A DNA stretch of 32,527 nt from a virus. This document shows positions 23,212 through 31,227 of this stretch, one piece after another. Made by a program: the position numbers and the translations under genes. The stretch covers positions 1 through 32,527 of the IMG/VR virus record IMGVR_UViG_3300006752_000113. One strand, 5' to 3'. Numbering within the stretch: position 1 is the stretch's first letter; every line of letters starts with the position of its first letter. The notes beneath the pieces were generated by a model. That model was given only the letters and a program-made list of their open reading frames with translations, did not search any database and was not told where the DNA came from.

Positions 23212-23747
23212 TGGAAAACTTTATTCATACATTTCAGATAGGCGAAAAGGTTTGTGATGATCTAATTGCATATCATGCTGAAAAAGATGAATACAAGTCT
23301 GCAGGAGTTGCAGGTGGTATTGTAGATCATAATATTAAAGAATCTACAGATGTAATTTTTTACAATAGTAGTACTGATCCAAGAATACAACGATACTTTC
23401 AACAATTGCAAATGGGTTATGATCAATATATTGAAAAGTATAATTTACAACAGTTGTATCTTAAGACAGAGGATCATAATTTAATTCAACACTATCCAGT
23501 CGGAGGCGGATTTAAAGTTTGGCACTTCGAAAGAGATAGAGGTGACGAAGCACGTCAGTTAGTTTATATGACATATCTTAATGATGTACCAGACGGCGGT
23601 ACAGCATGGAAGTATCAAAACTTTGAGTGTGAAGCAAAGAAAGGCTTGTCAGTTATTTGGCCAAGCGACTTTACACATACACACAAAGGAATTGTATCTG
23701 AAACATCTGAGAAGTGGATTGCAACCGGATGGTTCAATTATTCATAA
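23211..23747 (+). CDS. 2-oxoglutarate/Fe(II)-dependent oxygenase
   Basis: 178-aa protein of the prolyl-4-hydroxylase-like 2OG-Fe(II) superfamily. The core shows LIQHYPVGGGFKVWHFERD with H105-x-E107 as the first iron ligands, LVYMTYLNDVPDGG, and SDFTHTHKGIVS with the distal His at 156 or 158, then a basic residue (Lys168) at the position that binds 2-oxoglutarate. The acidic ligand is Glu rather than the usual Asp. Such phage enzymes hydroxylate unknown targets. It is the last gene before a late promoter. Confidence 0.85.
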   Translation: MENFIHTFQIGEKVCDDLIAYHAEKDEYKSAGVAGGIVDHNIKESTDVIFYNSSTDPRIQRYFQQLQMGYDQYIEKYNLQQLYLKTEDHNLIQHYPVGGGFKVWHFERDRGDEARQLVYMTYLNDVPDGGTAWKYQNFECEAKKGLSVIWPSDFTHTHKGIVSETSEKWIATGWFNYS

Positions 23748-23770
23748 AATAAACATTTTTTATAATCTTT

Positions 23771-23778
23771 TATAAATA
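23771..23778 (+). promoter_or_regulatory. T4-type late promoter TATAAATA
   Basis: Exact late-promoter octamer in the gap after the oxygenase gene. Start expected near 23784, giving a leader of about 58 nt to the ATG at 23842, which has a CAGGAG ribosome site. Unlike several other late motifs here, it is leadered. Confidence 0.7.
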
Positions 23779-23841
23779 GCACGTATAGAACACAAAATGC
23801 ATAAAAAAATAATTTTTTATGCCCTAATTTTTCAGGAGATA

Positions 23842-23970
23842 ATGGTGGTAAGATTTATCAATGAGTTGAGAGCTCGTTGTACAGGCGAAACGTGCGATCG
23901 CATCGCAGAAGTAGTACTCATGTTGGGGACATTGATCACAATGTATGTGGCAATGCTTCCGATTATTTAA
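23842..23970 (+). CDS. Small membrane protein, 42 aa
   Basis: CAGGAG lies 4-5 nt before this ATG, which decides the start over an in-frame ATG at 23797. The N-terminal half is polar with two cysteines (RARCTGETCDR); the C-terminal half is a hydrophobic helix (VVLMLGTLITMYVAMLPII). It is driven by the late promoter at 23771 and its stop overlaps the end of the minus-strand gene. It could be a lysis or virion-assembly micro-protein; function not shown. Confidence 0.68.
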   Translation: MVVRFINELRARCTGETCDRIAEVVLMLGTLITMYVAMLPII

Positions 23971-24341
23971 CTAGAAGGTTTTCTAACTAGCGTAATTGAT
24001 TTACGCTTAATCCTCTTTGTAATGATAGCATTAAGACTAGTAACAGGGCCTAGTATGACCTGGACGTCCTTGCTGGTAAAGTTTCTAATAGCGTACTTAA
24101 AAGGTTGGATTTCATTTGATAAAAAGATATTAATAGGAATTTGTCTGTTGCTTTCCCACCACCATGCTTCGCCCAGTTCAATAAATTTTTCCTGATCTTT
24201 CTTGGATTTTAAATTTTCGTAGTCGTAGAATGATGTAACGTTATTATCTTGATTTATAATGATTCCGACGTACTCTTTTTCGGCGTGTTTTAGAACGCTT
24301 ATAAACGGAAAGTTCTCTTGTAAATTGTCAGTTATTCTCAT
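23967..24341 (-). CDS. Conserved hypothetical protein on the minus strand
   Basis: 124-aa protein, one of only two minus-strand protein genes seen. It has a well-mixed soluble composition: FPFISVLKHAEKEYVGIIIN, EKFIELGEAWWWESNRQIPINIFL, and a basic C-terminus KRIKRKSITLVRK. The layout with the WWWESNR and IPINIFL blocks is of a type I recognise in marine T4-like phages without a function. An open frame extends upstream to 24563, but the start at 24341 is chosen because that extension lies inside the opposite gene and is low in sense. A minus-strand TATAAATA at 24386-24393 would give it a 39-nt leader. Confidence 0.8.
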   Translation of the reverse strand: MRITDNLQENFPFISVLKHAEKEYVGIIINQDNNVTSFYDYENLKSKKDQEKFIELGEAWWWESNRQIPINIFLSNEIQPFKYAIRNFTSKDVQVILGPVTSLNAIITKRIKRKSITLVRKPSS

Positions 24342-24354
24342 TTGTTCTCGTTTC

Positions 24355-24362
24355 GATAAATA
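24355..24362 (+). promoter_or_regulatory. Late promoter variant GATAAATA, leaderless layout
   Basis: GATAAATA (one mismatch to TATAAATA) ends exactly 5 nt before the ATG at 24368, predicting a transcript that starts at the start codon of the probable virion protein. Confidence 0.65.
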
Positions 24363-24367
24363 TACAT

Positions 24368-25273
24368 ATGCAAAGTCATTCAATATATTTATATCCAAAT
24401 CTACTCGACGTCTATGATAATGGCGTTGCAGGTGCTTGGAAAGTGGAGAGAAAACGTATGGTATACAATAGAGGGCTGATGGCTTATCGTAGTGTCGATA
24501 ATAGAATTGATCTACAGGTAAGAAACAGCGATGAAAAGAAATATAATATAACAGGATCAACAATCGTGTTTAATATTATAAACAAAGAAAATAGCGATTT
24601 AGTGCTTAGTAAAGATTGTTCAGTAGACGACTTAACACTTGGTAGAGTGTATGTTGTACTAACAGCAGCTGAACTACAAGAACTAGAGCCAGGATTTTAT
24701 AACTATAGCATCACTAAAGAAGTAAGACAAACAGTTGACTCCACCGACTATAAAGTTACTTCGAGAACTCCGCTATACTTTGATCCACACTACGGTGCAA
24801 TGGGTAACTTAGAAATTATGGGTGACGTGCTAGGTACTCCTTATAACACTATAGAAGTTTATAAGTTTAAGAAAGATATTGATTGGGATTCTGTAGCAAC
24901 ACTACCAAGCGACACACCACAGTTTAACAATCCAAGACCAAACTATAATCAAACTAATACTTCTAATCAAATATATGATGAGTATCATTACAGCAGTATT
25001 GTAGATCTTAAGCCAAATATGCAAAGTCCAAATAGTTTACACACTCTACAGTTTTATTTCAAAAACTATGAAGGGCAAGTAATTATTCAAGGCAGTTTGG
25101 CTGATGGCGGCTCGCCAAGTGCAGACAGTTGGTATGATTTACAAACATTTGACGTCACAACAACAGATGGCAATTTGTTTAAAAACCAAACTGGAAAGCA
25201 TAATTGGTTTAGAGTTAAACACGAACCAACCCAAGATAATACAGGTTCTTTGGATAAAATCTTAGTAAGATAG
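24368..25273 (+). CDS. Probable virion (baseplate or fibre-type) structural protein
   Basis: 301 aa, beta-rich with few charged helices. The first ~125 residues (RIDLQVRNSDEKKYNITGS, TIVFNII, VYVVLTAAELQELEPGFYNYSI) resemble the N-terminal domain of baseplate-upper-protein-type phage proteins. The C-terminal part (HTLQFYFKNYEGQVIIQGSL, DSWYDLQTFDVTTTDGN) looks like a jelly-roll or fibronectin-like head. It stands alone between a divergent gene and the primase and has its own late-type promoter, as expected for a virion gene. Specific identity is not known. Confidence 0.7.
   Translation: MQSHSIYLYPNLLDVYDNGVAGAWKVERKRMVYNRGLMAYRSVDNRIDLQVRNSDEKKYNITGSTIVFNIINKENSDLVLSKDCSVDDLTLGRVYVVLTAAELQELEPGFYNYSITKEVRQTVDSTDYKVTSRTPLYFDPHYGAMGNLEIMGDVLGTPYNTIEVYKFKKDIDWDSVATLPSDTPQFNNPRPNYNQTNTSNQIYDEYHYSSIVDLKPNMQSPNSLHTLQFYFKNYEGQVIIQGSLADGGSPSADSWYDLQTFDVTTTDGNLFKNQTGKHNWFRVKHEPTQDNTGSLDKILVR
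24386..24393 (-). promoter_or_regulatory. Minus-strand late promoter TATAAATA
   Basis: TATTTATA on the + strand reads as TATAAATA on the minus strand, inside the start of the virion gene. RNA would begin near 24380 and run into the minus-strand gene starting at 24341. Together with the plus-strand GATAAATA at 24355 it forms an overlapping divergent late pair. Confidence 0.5.
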
Positions 25274-25274
25274 G

Positions 25275-25302
25275 TTGACATTACCCACAAAGATGTTATA
25301 CT
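25275..25302 (+). promoter_or_regulatory. Sigma70-type promoter, leaderless layout, for primase
   Basis: TTGACA (25275-25280), 16-base spacer, TATACT (25297-25302), then 6 bases (AATACT) to ATG at 25309. The predicted start is at the ATG, and no ribosome site is present. Confidence 0.72.
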
Positions 25303-25308
25303 AATACT

Positions 25309-26319
25309 ATGACTCTGGTATTAGATAAATTTCGAACACTCGTGCCTTCACGTGCTAAAGCTAGTCCTTCAGGTTGGACAAGTTTTAACGCACCGTGTTG
25401 TTCTCATCGAGGTCATTCTCCAGACAAACGTAAGCGTGGCGGTTTGAAATTTGATATGGGTGTAGTGTATAACTGCTTTAACTGTAAGTACAGTGCAAGT
25501 TGGGAACCAGGTAGACCTTTATCAAATAAGTTCAAAAATTTATGTAGATGGTTAGGTGCTAACGAAGATGATATCAATCAAATGATATTTGAAGCACTTA
25601 AAACTGAATCACCAGAGTACACTCCGCGAGAAGTTTCTAGCACAGTTACGTTTACGCCTAAAACATTACCAGAGGGTGCTTTAGCAATACGTGATTGGTT
25701 AGAAGCTGATCTCAACGAGGATGAAGAAGCTAGTCTAGCAGAAGTAGTTAAGTATCTACTAGAAAGAGATTGTGATCCTGTTAGCAAACACTTTTATTGG
25801 ACACCACTTGAAGGATACAAAGATAGAGTCATTATCCCATTTTGGTACAAAGGAAGTATTGTAGGATCAACTGCTAGGAAAGTTAAAGATGGCAGACCTA
25901 AATACATTTCCGATCATCATCCACACTTTGTCTATAACGTTGACGAACAAAAGGAAGATCAGAAATATATATTTGTAACAGAAGGACCGTTTGATGCACA
26001 AGCCATTGGCGGTGTAGCGTTGCTTACTAATAATATTCACGAGCAACAAGCAAGGATTATTAATAGTTTAGGTCAAGAAGTTGTCGTTATCCCAGATCAG
26101 GATAGTGCAGGTGTCGAGCTCATTAACAAGGCTGATGAGTGTGGTTGGCATGTTGCTTTTCCTAACTGGGGTAGTGATGTAAAAGATGTTGCTGATGCAG
26201 TTAAACGTTACGGTAAGTTGTTTGTACTAGTAGACGCAATGAAAACAGCAGTGCAAGGCTCTATTAAGTTGAGTGTTGCTAAAAATAACTTTGAACATAA
26301 GTTGGAGAATATGCAATGA
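25309..26319 (+). CDS. DNA primase, gp61/DnaG type
   Basis: 336-aa primase that makes RNA primers for lagging-strand synthesis with the gp41 helicase (encoded at 28322). An N-terminal zinc-binding region has Cys30/31, His33/36 and the CFNC pair at 56-59. The TOPRIM catalytic core shows FVTEGPFDA with Glu225 and VVVIPDQDSAG with Asp263/Asp265. The region between (RVIIPFWYKGSIVGSTARK, KYI) matches the DnaG RNA-polymerase fold. T4 gp61 is 342 aa, a good length match. Its own promoter precedes it. Confidence 0.93.
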   Translation: MTLVLDKFRTLVPSRAKASPSGWTSFNAPCCSHRGHSPDKRKRGGLKFDMGVVYNCFNCKYSASWEPGRPLSNKFKNLCRWLGANEDDINQMIFEALKTESPEYTPREVSSTVTFTPKTLPEGALAIRDWLEADLNEDEEASLAEVVKYLLERDCDPVSKHFYWTPLEGYKDRVIIPFWYKGSIVGSTARKVKDGRPKYISDHHPHFVYNVDEQKEDQKYIFVTEGPFDAQAIGGVALLTNNIHEQQARIINSLGQEVVVIPDQDSAGVELINKADECGWHVAFPNWGSDVKDVADAVKRYGKLFVLVDAMKTAVQGSIKLSVAKNNFEHKLENMQ

Positions 26320-26438
26320 AGCGTGTTAAACAATGGTTCATACAGAAATGGGATTGGCTTGTTGACAAGTACTATGCTTGGAAACTTAAACGTATGAATA
26401 AAAAGAACAAGAACAAAGACCCGTTTATCTACAAGTAG
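26316..26438 (+). CDS. Small basic amphipathic protein, 40 aa
   Basis: ATGA overlap with the primase stop. Tryptophan- and lysine-rich: VKQWFIQKWDWLVDKYYAWK, then a KRMNKKNKNKD stretch. It could bind membrane or nucleic acid as an amphipathic helix. No family is recognised. Confidence 0.6.
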   Translation: MKRVKQWFIQKWDWLVDKYYAWKLKRMNKKNKNKDPFIYK

Positions 26439-26460
26439 TATGGTAGAAAGGATAATAACA

Positions 26461-26697
26461 ATGAAGAATGAATTTCAAATAGGGATGTTTGAACTACTCA
26501 AGAATCTACTAAAAGGAAACAGTGCTGTATTAGCGTTAATTTATACACTAGGACACATTGTAATAGCCATGACGGTAGTCAGTTTACTAACTGGCGCAAG
26601 TATTTGGGAAGCAGGATTAGTTGCTCTGGTTGAGCCAACTATTAATGGTTTCTGGTTTTATATTTTACATTCACTATGGAAAAAATATAACACATGA
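26461..26697 (+). CDS. DUF2061-like membrane protein
   Basis: 78 aa with two hydrophobic helices: AVLALIYTLGHIVIAMTVVSLL and AGLVALVEPTINGFWFYIL, ending HSLWKK. This matches the DUF2061 pattern of small two-span proteins (a wide family with no known function). ATG at 26461 is chosen because AAAGGA lies 7-8 nt upstream; an upstream ATG at 26440 lacks a ribosome site. It overlaps the carbamoyltransferase start by ATGA. Confidence 0.75.
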   Translation: MKNEFQIGMFELLKNLLKGNSAVLALIYTLGHIVIAMTVVSLLTGASIWEAGLVALVEPTINGFWFYILHSLWKKYNT

Positions 26698-28160
26698 TAA
26701 GTTGGGGTATTTCTGCTAATAGTCACGATGCGGCACTTGCTGTATTCAAGAACAAAGAACTTTTGTTTGCGAGTCACAGTGAGCGTTTTAGTGGCATTAA
26801 GAATGATCCTCATCTTGATAAAAATTTATTAAACTACGCTCTTCACTATGGAGAGCCTAATGAGGTACATTGGTATGAAAACCCAACTAAAAAATCTTTA
26901 CGACAACTTTATGCAGGTCAAGGATGGAACTTTCGAGAGAATAACGTTCGACAATATCTTGACCGGTATGGAGTGGATTGTGATGTCCGTTATAATAGCC
27001 ATCATCGCAGTCACGCTGCTGCTGGTTATTTTACCAGTGGCTTTAATAACGCTACTGTTTTATGTATCGATGCGATTGGAGAATTTGAGACGTTAACTGT
27101 CTGGGAAGCACAAGGCAACGATATGAAACAAGTGTGGAGTCAAAAGTATCCACACAGCATTGGACTTTGGTATAGTGCAATGACTCAACGTATTGGTCTT
27201 AAGCCTAACGAAGATGAATATATTTTAATGGGTATGGCTGCATACGGTGATAAAGGAAGATTGTATCACGCTATACTAGATGAATTTATTGATGTTAAAT
27301 TTAAGAACAATAAACTAACTGTAAGACTAAAACAAAACTTGCATAGAGGTTGTAAAAATTGGAGACCTGATCTTAAAACAGAACAAGACATGTACGACAT
27401 TGCAGCCGCTACGCAATTAATATATGAACAATCATTACTTGAAATATTGTTGTATTGTAAATACAAGTGCAAAAGCAAAAACTTAGTTCTAATGGGAGGC
27501 TGTGCATTAAACTGTAGTGCAAACGGACAAGCACAAAGATTGTTTGATAACGTTTGGATTATGCCTAATCCTAGCGATGCAGGTAGTGCAGTAGGTGCTG
27601 TTCTTTCAACTTATAACGAACATATAGAATTTAAATCGCCTTACTTAGGCTATAATATAGAAGGGAAGTATCCAGTTGAAAAAACACTCAACGCATTATT
27701 ATCCTCCGGTATATGTGGAGTTGCTAACGGTCGTGCTGAATACGGTCCTCGTGCTCTTGGCAATCGTAGCCTTTTTGCTGACCCCAGAGGAGAGCATACT
27801 AAAGACAGAGTTAATGACATTAAAAAACGACAAAAATTTAGGCCATTTGCACCAGTCGTCCTCGAAGAACATGCCAGCGAATTGTTTGATGGACCAATGG
27901 GGCCTTATATGCAGTATACCGCCCGTTGTAAAGATACAGACAAGTATCCTGCAATAGCACATGTTGATGGTACATCAAGAGTTCAAGTAGTTAATAAGAA
28001 GCTGCACACGGGCTTGTATGAGCTTCTAAGACGGTGGAAAAGCGCCACAGGATGCCCTATGTTATTAAACACAAGTTTAAACATTAAAGGAAAACCTATG
28101 GTAAATGACAAAGTGGACGCAAAAGAGTTTGCTCTAAAGTATGGAGTGAGTGTATACTAA
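26694..28160 (+). CDS. Carbamoyltransferase, NodU/CmcH family
   Basis: 488-aa enzyme predicted to transfer a carbamoyl group from carbamoyl phosphate to a hydroxyl of a sugar or other acceptor via carbamoyl-AMP. The N-terminal Kae1-like domain has ISWGISANSHDAALAV, SERFSGIK and the metal-binding NSHHRSHAAAGYF (His103, 104, 107), then CIDAIGE (Asp126). GGCALNCSANGQ and PSDAGSAVGA follow, and the C-terminal YrdC-like/carbamoyl domain carries GRAEYGPRALGNRS and KFRPFAPVVLEE. It is shorter than the typical ~570 aa but keeps the main motifs. It lies between primase and helicase, away from the glycan blocks, and could decorate the same product. Confidence 0.93.
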   Translation: MISWGISANSHDAALAVFKNKELLFASHSERFSGIKNDPHLDKNLLNYALHYGEPNEVHWYENPTKKSLRQLYAGQGWNFRENNVRQYLDRYGVDCDVRYNSHHRSHAAAGYFTSGFNNATVLCIDAIGEFETLTVWEAQGNDMKQVWSQKYPHSIGLWYSAMTQRIGLKPNEDEYILMGMAAYGDKGRLYHAILDEFIDVKFKNNKLTVRLKQNLHRGCKNWRPDLKTEQDMYDIAAATQLIYEQSLLEILLYCKYKCKSKNLVLMGGCALNCSANGQAQRLFDNVWIMPNPSDAGSAVGAVLSTYNEHIEFKSPYLGYNIEGKYPVEKTLNALLSSGICGVANGRAEYGPRALGNRSLFADPRGEHTKDRVNDIKKRQKFRPFAPVVLEEHASELFDGPMGPYMQYTARCKDTDKYPAIAHVDGTSRVQVVNKKLHTGLYELLRRWKSATGCPMLLNTSLNIKGKPMVNDKVDAKEFALKYGVSVY

Positions 28161-28190
28161 TAACATAATTACGTATGAGAGAAGATAATA

Positions 28191-28322
28191 ATGAGTAAGA
28201 AAAGAAACAAATTTGAAAGAAAGCTAGACGAATATAATCATACAATGGAATTGATTAGAACTATCGTTCCAATTATTGTACTAGGCTTACAAATTTATAT
28301 TATAATAGAGTTAATAAAGTAA
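28191..28322 (+). CDS. Small membrane protein, 43 aa
   Basis: A polar basic N-terminus (KKRNKFERKLDEYNH) is followed by a hydrophobic span (ELIRTIVPIIVLGLQIYIII). AGAAG precedes the ATG, and its TAA shares a base with the helicase ATG. Likely an inner-membrane protein. Function unknown. Confidence 0.66.
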   Translation: MSKKRNKFERKLDEYNHTMELIRTIVPIIVLGLQIYIIIELIK

Positions 28323-29755
28323 TGGCAAAAAATTACGATTACGAAGTACAAAAAGTTTATCTAGAAATGATGTTAGCAGATGCTGAGACATTTGTTAGAT
28401 GTCAAGGTATATTTGATAGTACTTTGTTTGATAGAAAATTGCAAGAAGCGGCTGAGTTTGTAAACATGTATACTAAAGAGTATAACGTGTTGCCTGACTA
28501 TGACATGGTTAATGCAAGTTGCAAAACAGATTTAAAACATCCAGGTGAAGTTAAAGAAGGACACACAAATTGGTTAATGGATGAGTTTGAAAGTTTTACA
28601 AGACATAAAAGTTTAGAACGTGCAATTTTAAAAAGTGCTGACTTACTAGAACAAAACGAATATGGTGAAGTCGAAGGACTTGTAAAAGAAGCAGTACAAA
28701 TTGGACTAGCACGTGACATGGGTACAGATTACTTTTTAGATCCTAAAGCAAGACTTATGGGACTTAAAGATAAGAACGGACAAGTTACAACTGGTTGGGA
28801 TAGTTTAGATAGAAAACTGTTCGGCGGATTTAACAGAGGCGAACTGAATATATTTGCAGGTGGTTCAGGTGCAGGTAAAAGTTTGTTCTTAGCAAACTTA
28901 GGTGTTAACTTTGCATTAGAAGGTCTTAACGTTGTTTACTTAACACTAGAACTTAGTGAAGCACTTGTTAGTATGCGTGTTGATAGTATGGTAACAGGTA
29001 TTAGCACAAGAAACATTTTTAAAGATCTTGATGATGTAGAAATGAAAGTTAAGATGATTGGCAAGAAAGCAGGCATGATGCAGATCAAATATATGCCTAG
29101 TGGAAAGACTGCTAATGATATTAGAGCGTATCTAAAAGAATATGAAATTAAAGCAGGCAAAAAAGTAGATGTATTATTAGTAGACTACTTAGACTTGCTT
29201 ATGCCAATAGGTAAAAAGATTAGTGCAGAGAACTTGTTTGTAAAAGACAAGTATGTATCTGAAGAGCTACGTAACTTAGCAATGGAACTGCAAACTGTAT
29301 TTGTTACAGCGGCACAGTTGAATAGAGGTGCAGTAGAAGAAGTAGAGTTTGATCATTCACACATTAGTGGTGGACTTAGTAAGATTCAAACAGCAGATAA
29401 CGTATTTGGTATTTTTACAAGTAGAGCAATGCGTGAAAGAGGCAGATATCAAATACAATTAATGAAAACACGTTCAAGTAGTGGTGTAGGACAAAAAGTC
29501 GATTTAGGCTTTGACATTGACACGCTACGTATTGTAGACATAGATGAAGATGAACAAGAGTCTACAAACGGAGAACGTTCAGGCAATTCAAGTATTATAG
29601 ATTCAATCAAAAGAAAAACAGCAACCACAGGCGAAAGCAACACACCCACTGATGATCCAACAGATGGCGCATCGGTCGGTAAGATTAGAGGCAAGGTAGA
29701 ATCAACCAAGCTGAGAGAAATTTTATCGAACATGGGTAGTGATGAAGAATACTAA
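28322..29755 (+). CDS. gp41: Replicative DNA helicase gp41 (DnaB-like)
   Basis: Hexameric 5'-3' helicase (477 aa; T4 gp41 is 475) that unwinds the fork and works with the gp61 primase. The N-terminal helical domain spans about 1-140. The RecA-like motor follows with TGWDSLDRKLFGGFNRGEL, Walker A GGSGAGKS at 180-187, VVYLTLELSE (catalytic Glu region) and Walker B VLLVDYLDLL with Asp288. The tail is Ser/Thr/Gly-rich, then SNMGSDEEY. It overlaps the next small gene by 14 nt. Confidence 0.95.
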   Translation: MAKNYDYEVQKVYLEMMLADAETFVRCQGIFDSTLFDRKLQEAAEFVNMYTKEYNVLPDYDMVNASCKTDLKHPGEVKEGHTNWLMDEFESFTRHKSLERAILKSADLLEQNEYGEVEGLVKEAVQIGLARDMGTDYFLDPKARLMGLKDKNGQVTTGWDSLDRKLFGGFNRGELNIFAGGSGAGKSLFLANLGVNFALEGLNVVYLTLELSEALVSMRVDSMVTGISTRNIFKDLDDVEMKVKMIGKKAGMMQIKYMPSGKTANDIRAYLKEYEIKAGKKVDVLLVDYLDLLMPIGKKISAENLFVKDKYVSEELRNLAMELQTVFVTAAQLNRGAVEEVEFDHSHISGGLSKIQTADNVFGIFTSRAMRERGRYQIQLMKTRSSSGVGQKVDLGFDIDTLRIVDIDEDEQESTNGERSGNSSIIDSIKRKTATTGESNTPTDDPTDGASVGKIRGKVESTKLREILSNMGSDEEY

Positions 29756-29993
29756 AGTAAAAATACACGAGTGGCGCACCTATGCTGACCAAACCGCCGA
29801 TGCACAATACGACATTGATTGGCCTGATGTACAAAAAGCAATTGGCAAAGATCATTGTGCTTGGTTATTAGCACAAGACCCCGAAGACGTTCAACTCATG
29901 TTAGAAGTAAAAGGCAGTGGTCAGAAACGTCTTGTCGCAGATTTCTATAACAATAAGACACTTGTTACATATCACCTAATGTGGGCTAAATAG
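29742..29993 (+). CDS. Hypothetical protein, 83 aa
   Basis: Soluble acidic protein starting inside the helicase tail (ATG 29742, with a GTG one codon earlier as alternative). It contains WRTYADQTADAQYDIDWPDV and LLAQDPEDVQLMLEV, then a basic C-terminal strand. No family is recognised. The downstream late motif overlaps its end. Confidence 0.68.
   Translation: MKNTKVKIHEWRTYADQTADAQYDIDWPDVQKAIGKDHCAWLLAQDPEDVQLMLEVKGSGQKRLVADFYNNKTLVTYHLMWAK
29985..29992 (+). promoter_or_regulatory. Late promoter variant with TAAATA core, leaderless layout
   Basis: GCTAAATA ends 5 nt (GTAGT) before ATG at 29998. The CTAAATA core is a late-promoter variant seen in marine T4-like phages. The spacing matches the 3116, 24368 and 31737 genes. 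Confidence 0.55.
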
Positions 29994-29997
29994 TAGT

Positions 29998-30705
29998 ATG
30001 CGCATTGTAGAACTACTCAACGAAGAAGTCATGACCGTTAACAAGAAGTTAAACCCAGTCTTATGGGAAGGCGGTTCTCTTAAACCTGAAATAAGAGAAA
30101 AACTTATTGAGATTGCAAAAGTGTTCCAAGAGTTTATAGGTGTAGAACTAGATGTAGCAGACTATACACTAACAGGTTCAAACGCAAACTTTACATGGAC
30201 AGAGTACAGTGATTTAGATTTACATATCATTGTTCGCGGCATGCCTAGTGATGAACAAAGAGAACTGTATAATGCAAAGAAAGCATTGTGGGCAGAAGAA
30301 CATAACATACGCATTAAGAACTTACCCGTAGAGTGTTATGTGCAAGGTGCTAAAGAACCACATCATTCAACGGGTGTTTACAGTTTAAGTGGTAACAAAT
30401 GGCTTGTTGAGCCTAAGAAAGTTAAGCCAAACATTAATGACGCTGCTGTAAGTGCAAAGAAAGACAGCATACAGCACGACATAGAAGCAGCATTAATATC
30501 TAAAGACTTACCTAAGATGCGTATAGCAAAACAAAAGCTGACCAAGATGCGCAAAGCAGGACTTGAAAGAGCAGGCGAATTCAGTGTAGAAAATATTGTA
30601 TTCAAACAACTGCGTAATTTAGGCATGATTGATCAACTCAGTGATGAAATACGTGACCTAGAAGATGCACAGTTAAGCCTAGAACAAGCACCAGAATTAG
30701 TATAA
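29998..30705 (+). CDS. Nucleotidyltransferase-fold protein
   Basis: 235 aa. Residues ~57-80 show LTGSNANFTWTEYSDLDLHII, the G-S followed by D-x-D pattern of the pol-beta/MNT-type nucleotidyltransferase fold (GS at 60-61, DLDLH at 71-75). The rest is helical and charged, with a basic segment around 165-190 (SKDLPKMRIAKQKLTKMRK). The enzyme may transfer a nucleotide to RNA, protein or antibiotic-like substrate; the substrate is unknown. It is headed by a late-type motif. Confidence 0.75.
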   Translation: MRIVELLNEEVMTVNKKLNPVLWEGGSLKPEIREKLIEIAKVFQEFIGVELDVADYTLTGSNANFTWTEYSDLDLHIIVRGMPSDEQRELYNAKKALWAEEHNIRIKNLPVECYVQGAKEPHHSTGVYSLSGNKWLVEPKKVKPNINDAAVSAKKDSIQHDIEAALISKDLPKMRIAKQKLTKMRKAGLERAGEFSVENIVFKQLRNLGMIDQLSDEIRDLEDAQLSLEQAPELV

Positions 30706-30720
30706 CTCTATACTAAAAAA

Positions 30721-30728
30721 ATTAAATA
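30721..30728 (+). promoter_or_regulatory. Late promoter variant ATTAAATA
   Basis: TAAATA core with AGTAGTAACAG following. RNA would start near 30734 and give a leader of about 23 nt that contains AAAGGAC before ATG at 30757. Confidence 0.45.
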
Positions 30729-30756
30729 GTAGTAACAGAATAAAGGACAGAGCGCA

Positions 30757-31203
30757 ATGCTTAAGGTTATTAATACCTGTGACGAATGGGTATCACAAAT
30801 CATAAAAGACGATCCAGTAAGACCACATTTAACGGCTGATTATCGAATCAACGAAGTAGCAGAAATGTTTGGTCTTTACGATGATAAAGAATATTTAGGT
30901 AGTGTTTGTTGTGTACGTTATACCGATGGTATTCCTAACAGTGTAAACGATATGACAGAGCGCAGTAGCATGTTCAGTGACACTGCTGTATTCTATACTA
31001 TTTGGAGTTACAGTAAAGGAAGTGGTAGACAGTTAATCATTGACGCTTCTAACTGGATCATTGAAAATAGACCACAGATTAAAAACCTAGTTACACTAAG
31101 TCCTACAACTGAAATGGCTGAACGCTTTCATTTACGCAATGGTGCTGTTAAATGGCGTATCAATGAAGATTCAGTTAATTACGCCTATCAATTAAAAGCC
31201 TAG
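30757..31203 (+). CDS. GNAT-like acetyltransferase-fold protein
   Basis: 148 aa with GNAT features: strands YLGSVCCVRYTDGIP and AVFYTIWSYSKGSGRQLI, in which SKGSGRQLI resembles the acetyl-CoA pyrophosphate loop (Q/RxxGxG/A), then LVTLSPTTEMAERFHLRNGA, the usual helix after strand 5, and WRINEDSVNYAYQL. The target is unknown. An AAAGGAC site precedes the ATG. Confidence 0.65.
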   Translation: MLKVINTCDEWVSQIIKDDPVRPHLTADYRINEVAEMFGLYDDKEYLGSVCCVRYTDGIPNSVNDMTERSSMFSDTAVFYTIWSYSKGSGRQLIIDASNWIIENRPQIKNLVTLSPTTEMAERFHLRNGAVKWRINEDSVNYAYQLKA

Positions 31204-31227
31204 GGATAACTACAGTCAAAGGAATTT

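Noticed and set aside
24342-24563. N-terminal extension of the minus-strand gene
   Set aside because: It lies opposite the virion gene and reads as unnatural sequence; the coherent protein begins at 24341.
26848-27096. Membrane-like 82-codon frame inside the carbamoyltransferase gene
   Set aside because: The carbamoyltransferase frame carries conserved motifs over the same bases, so this is a frame shadow.
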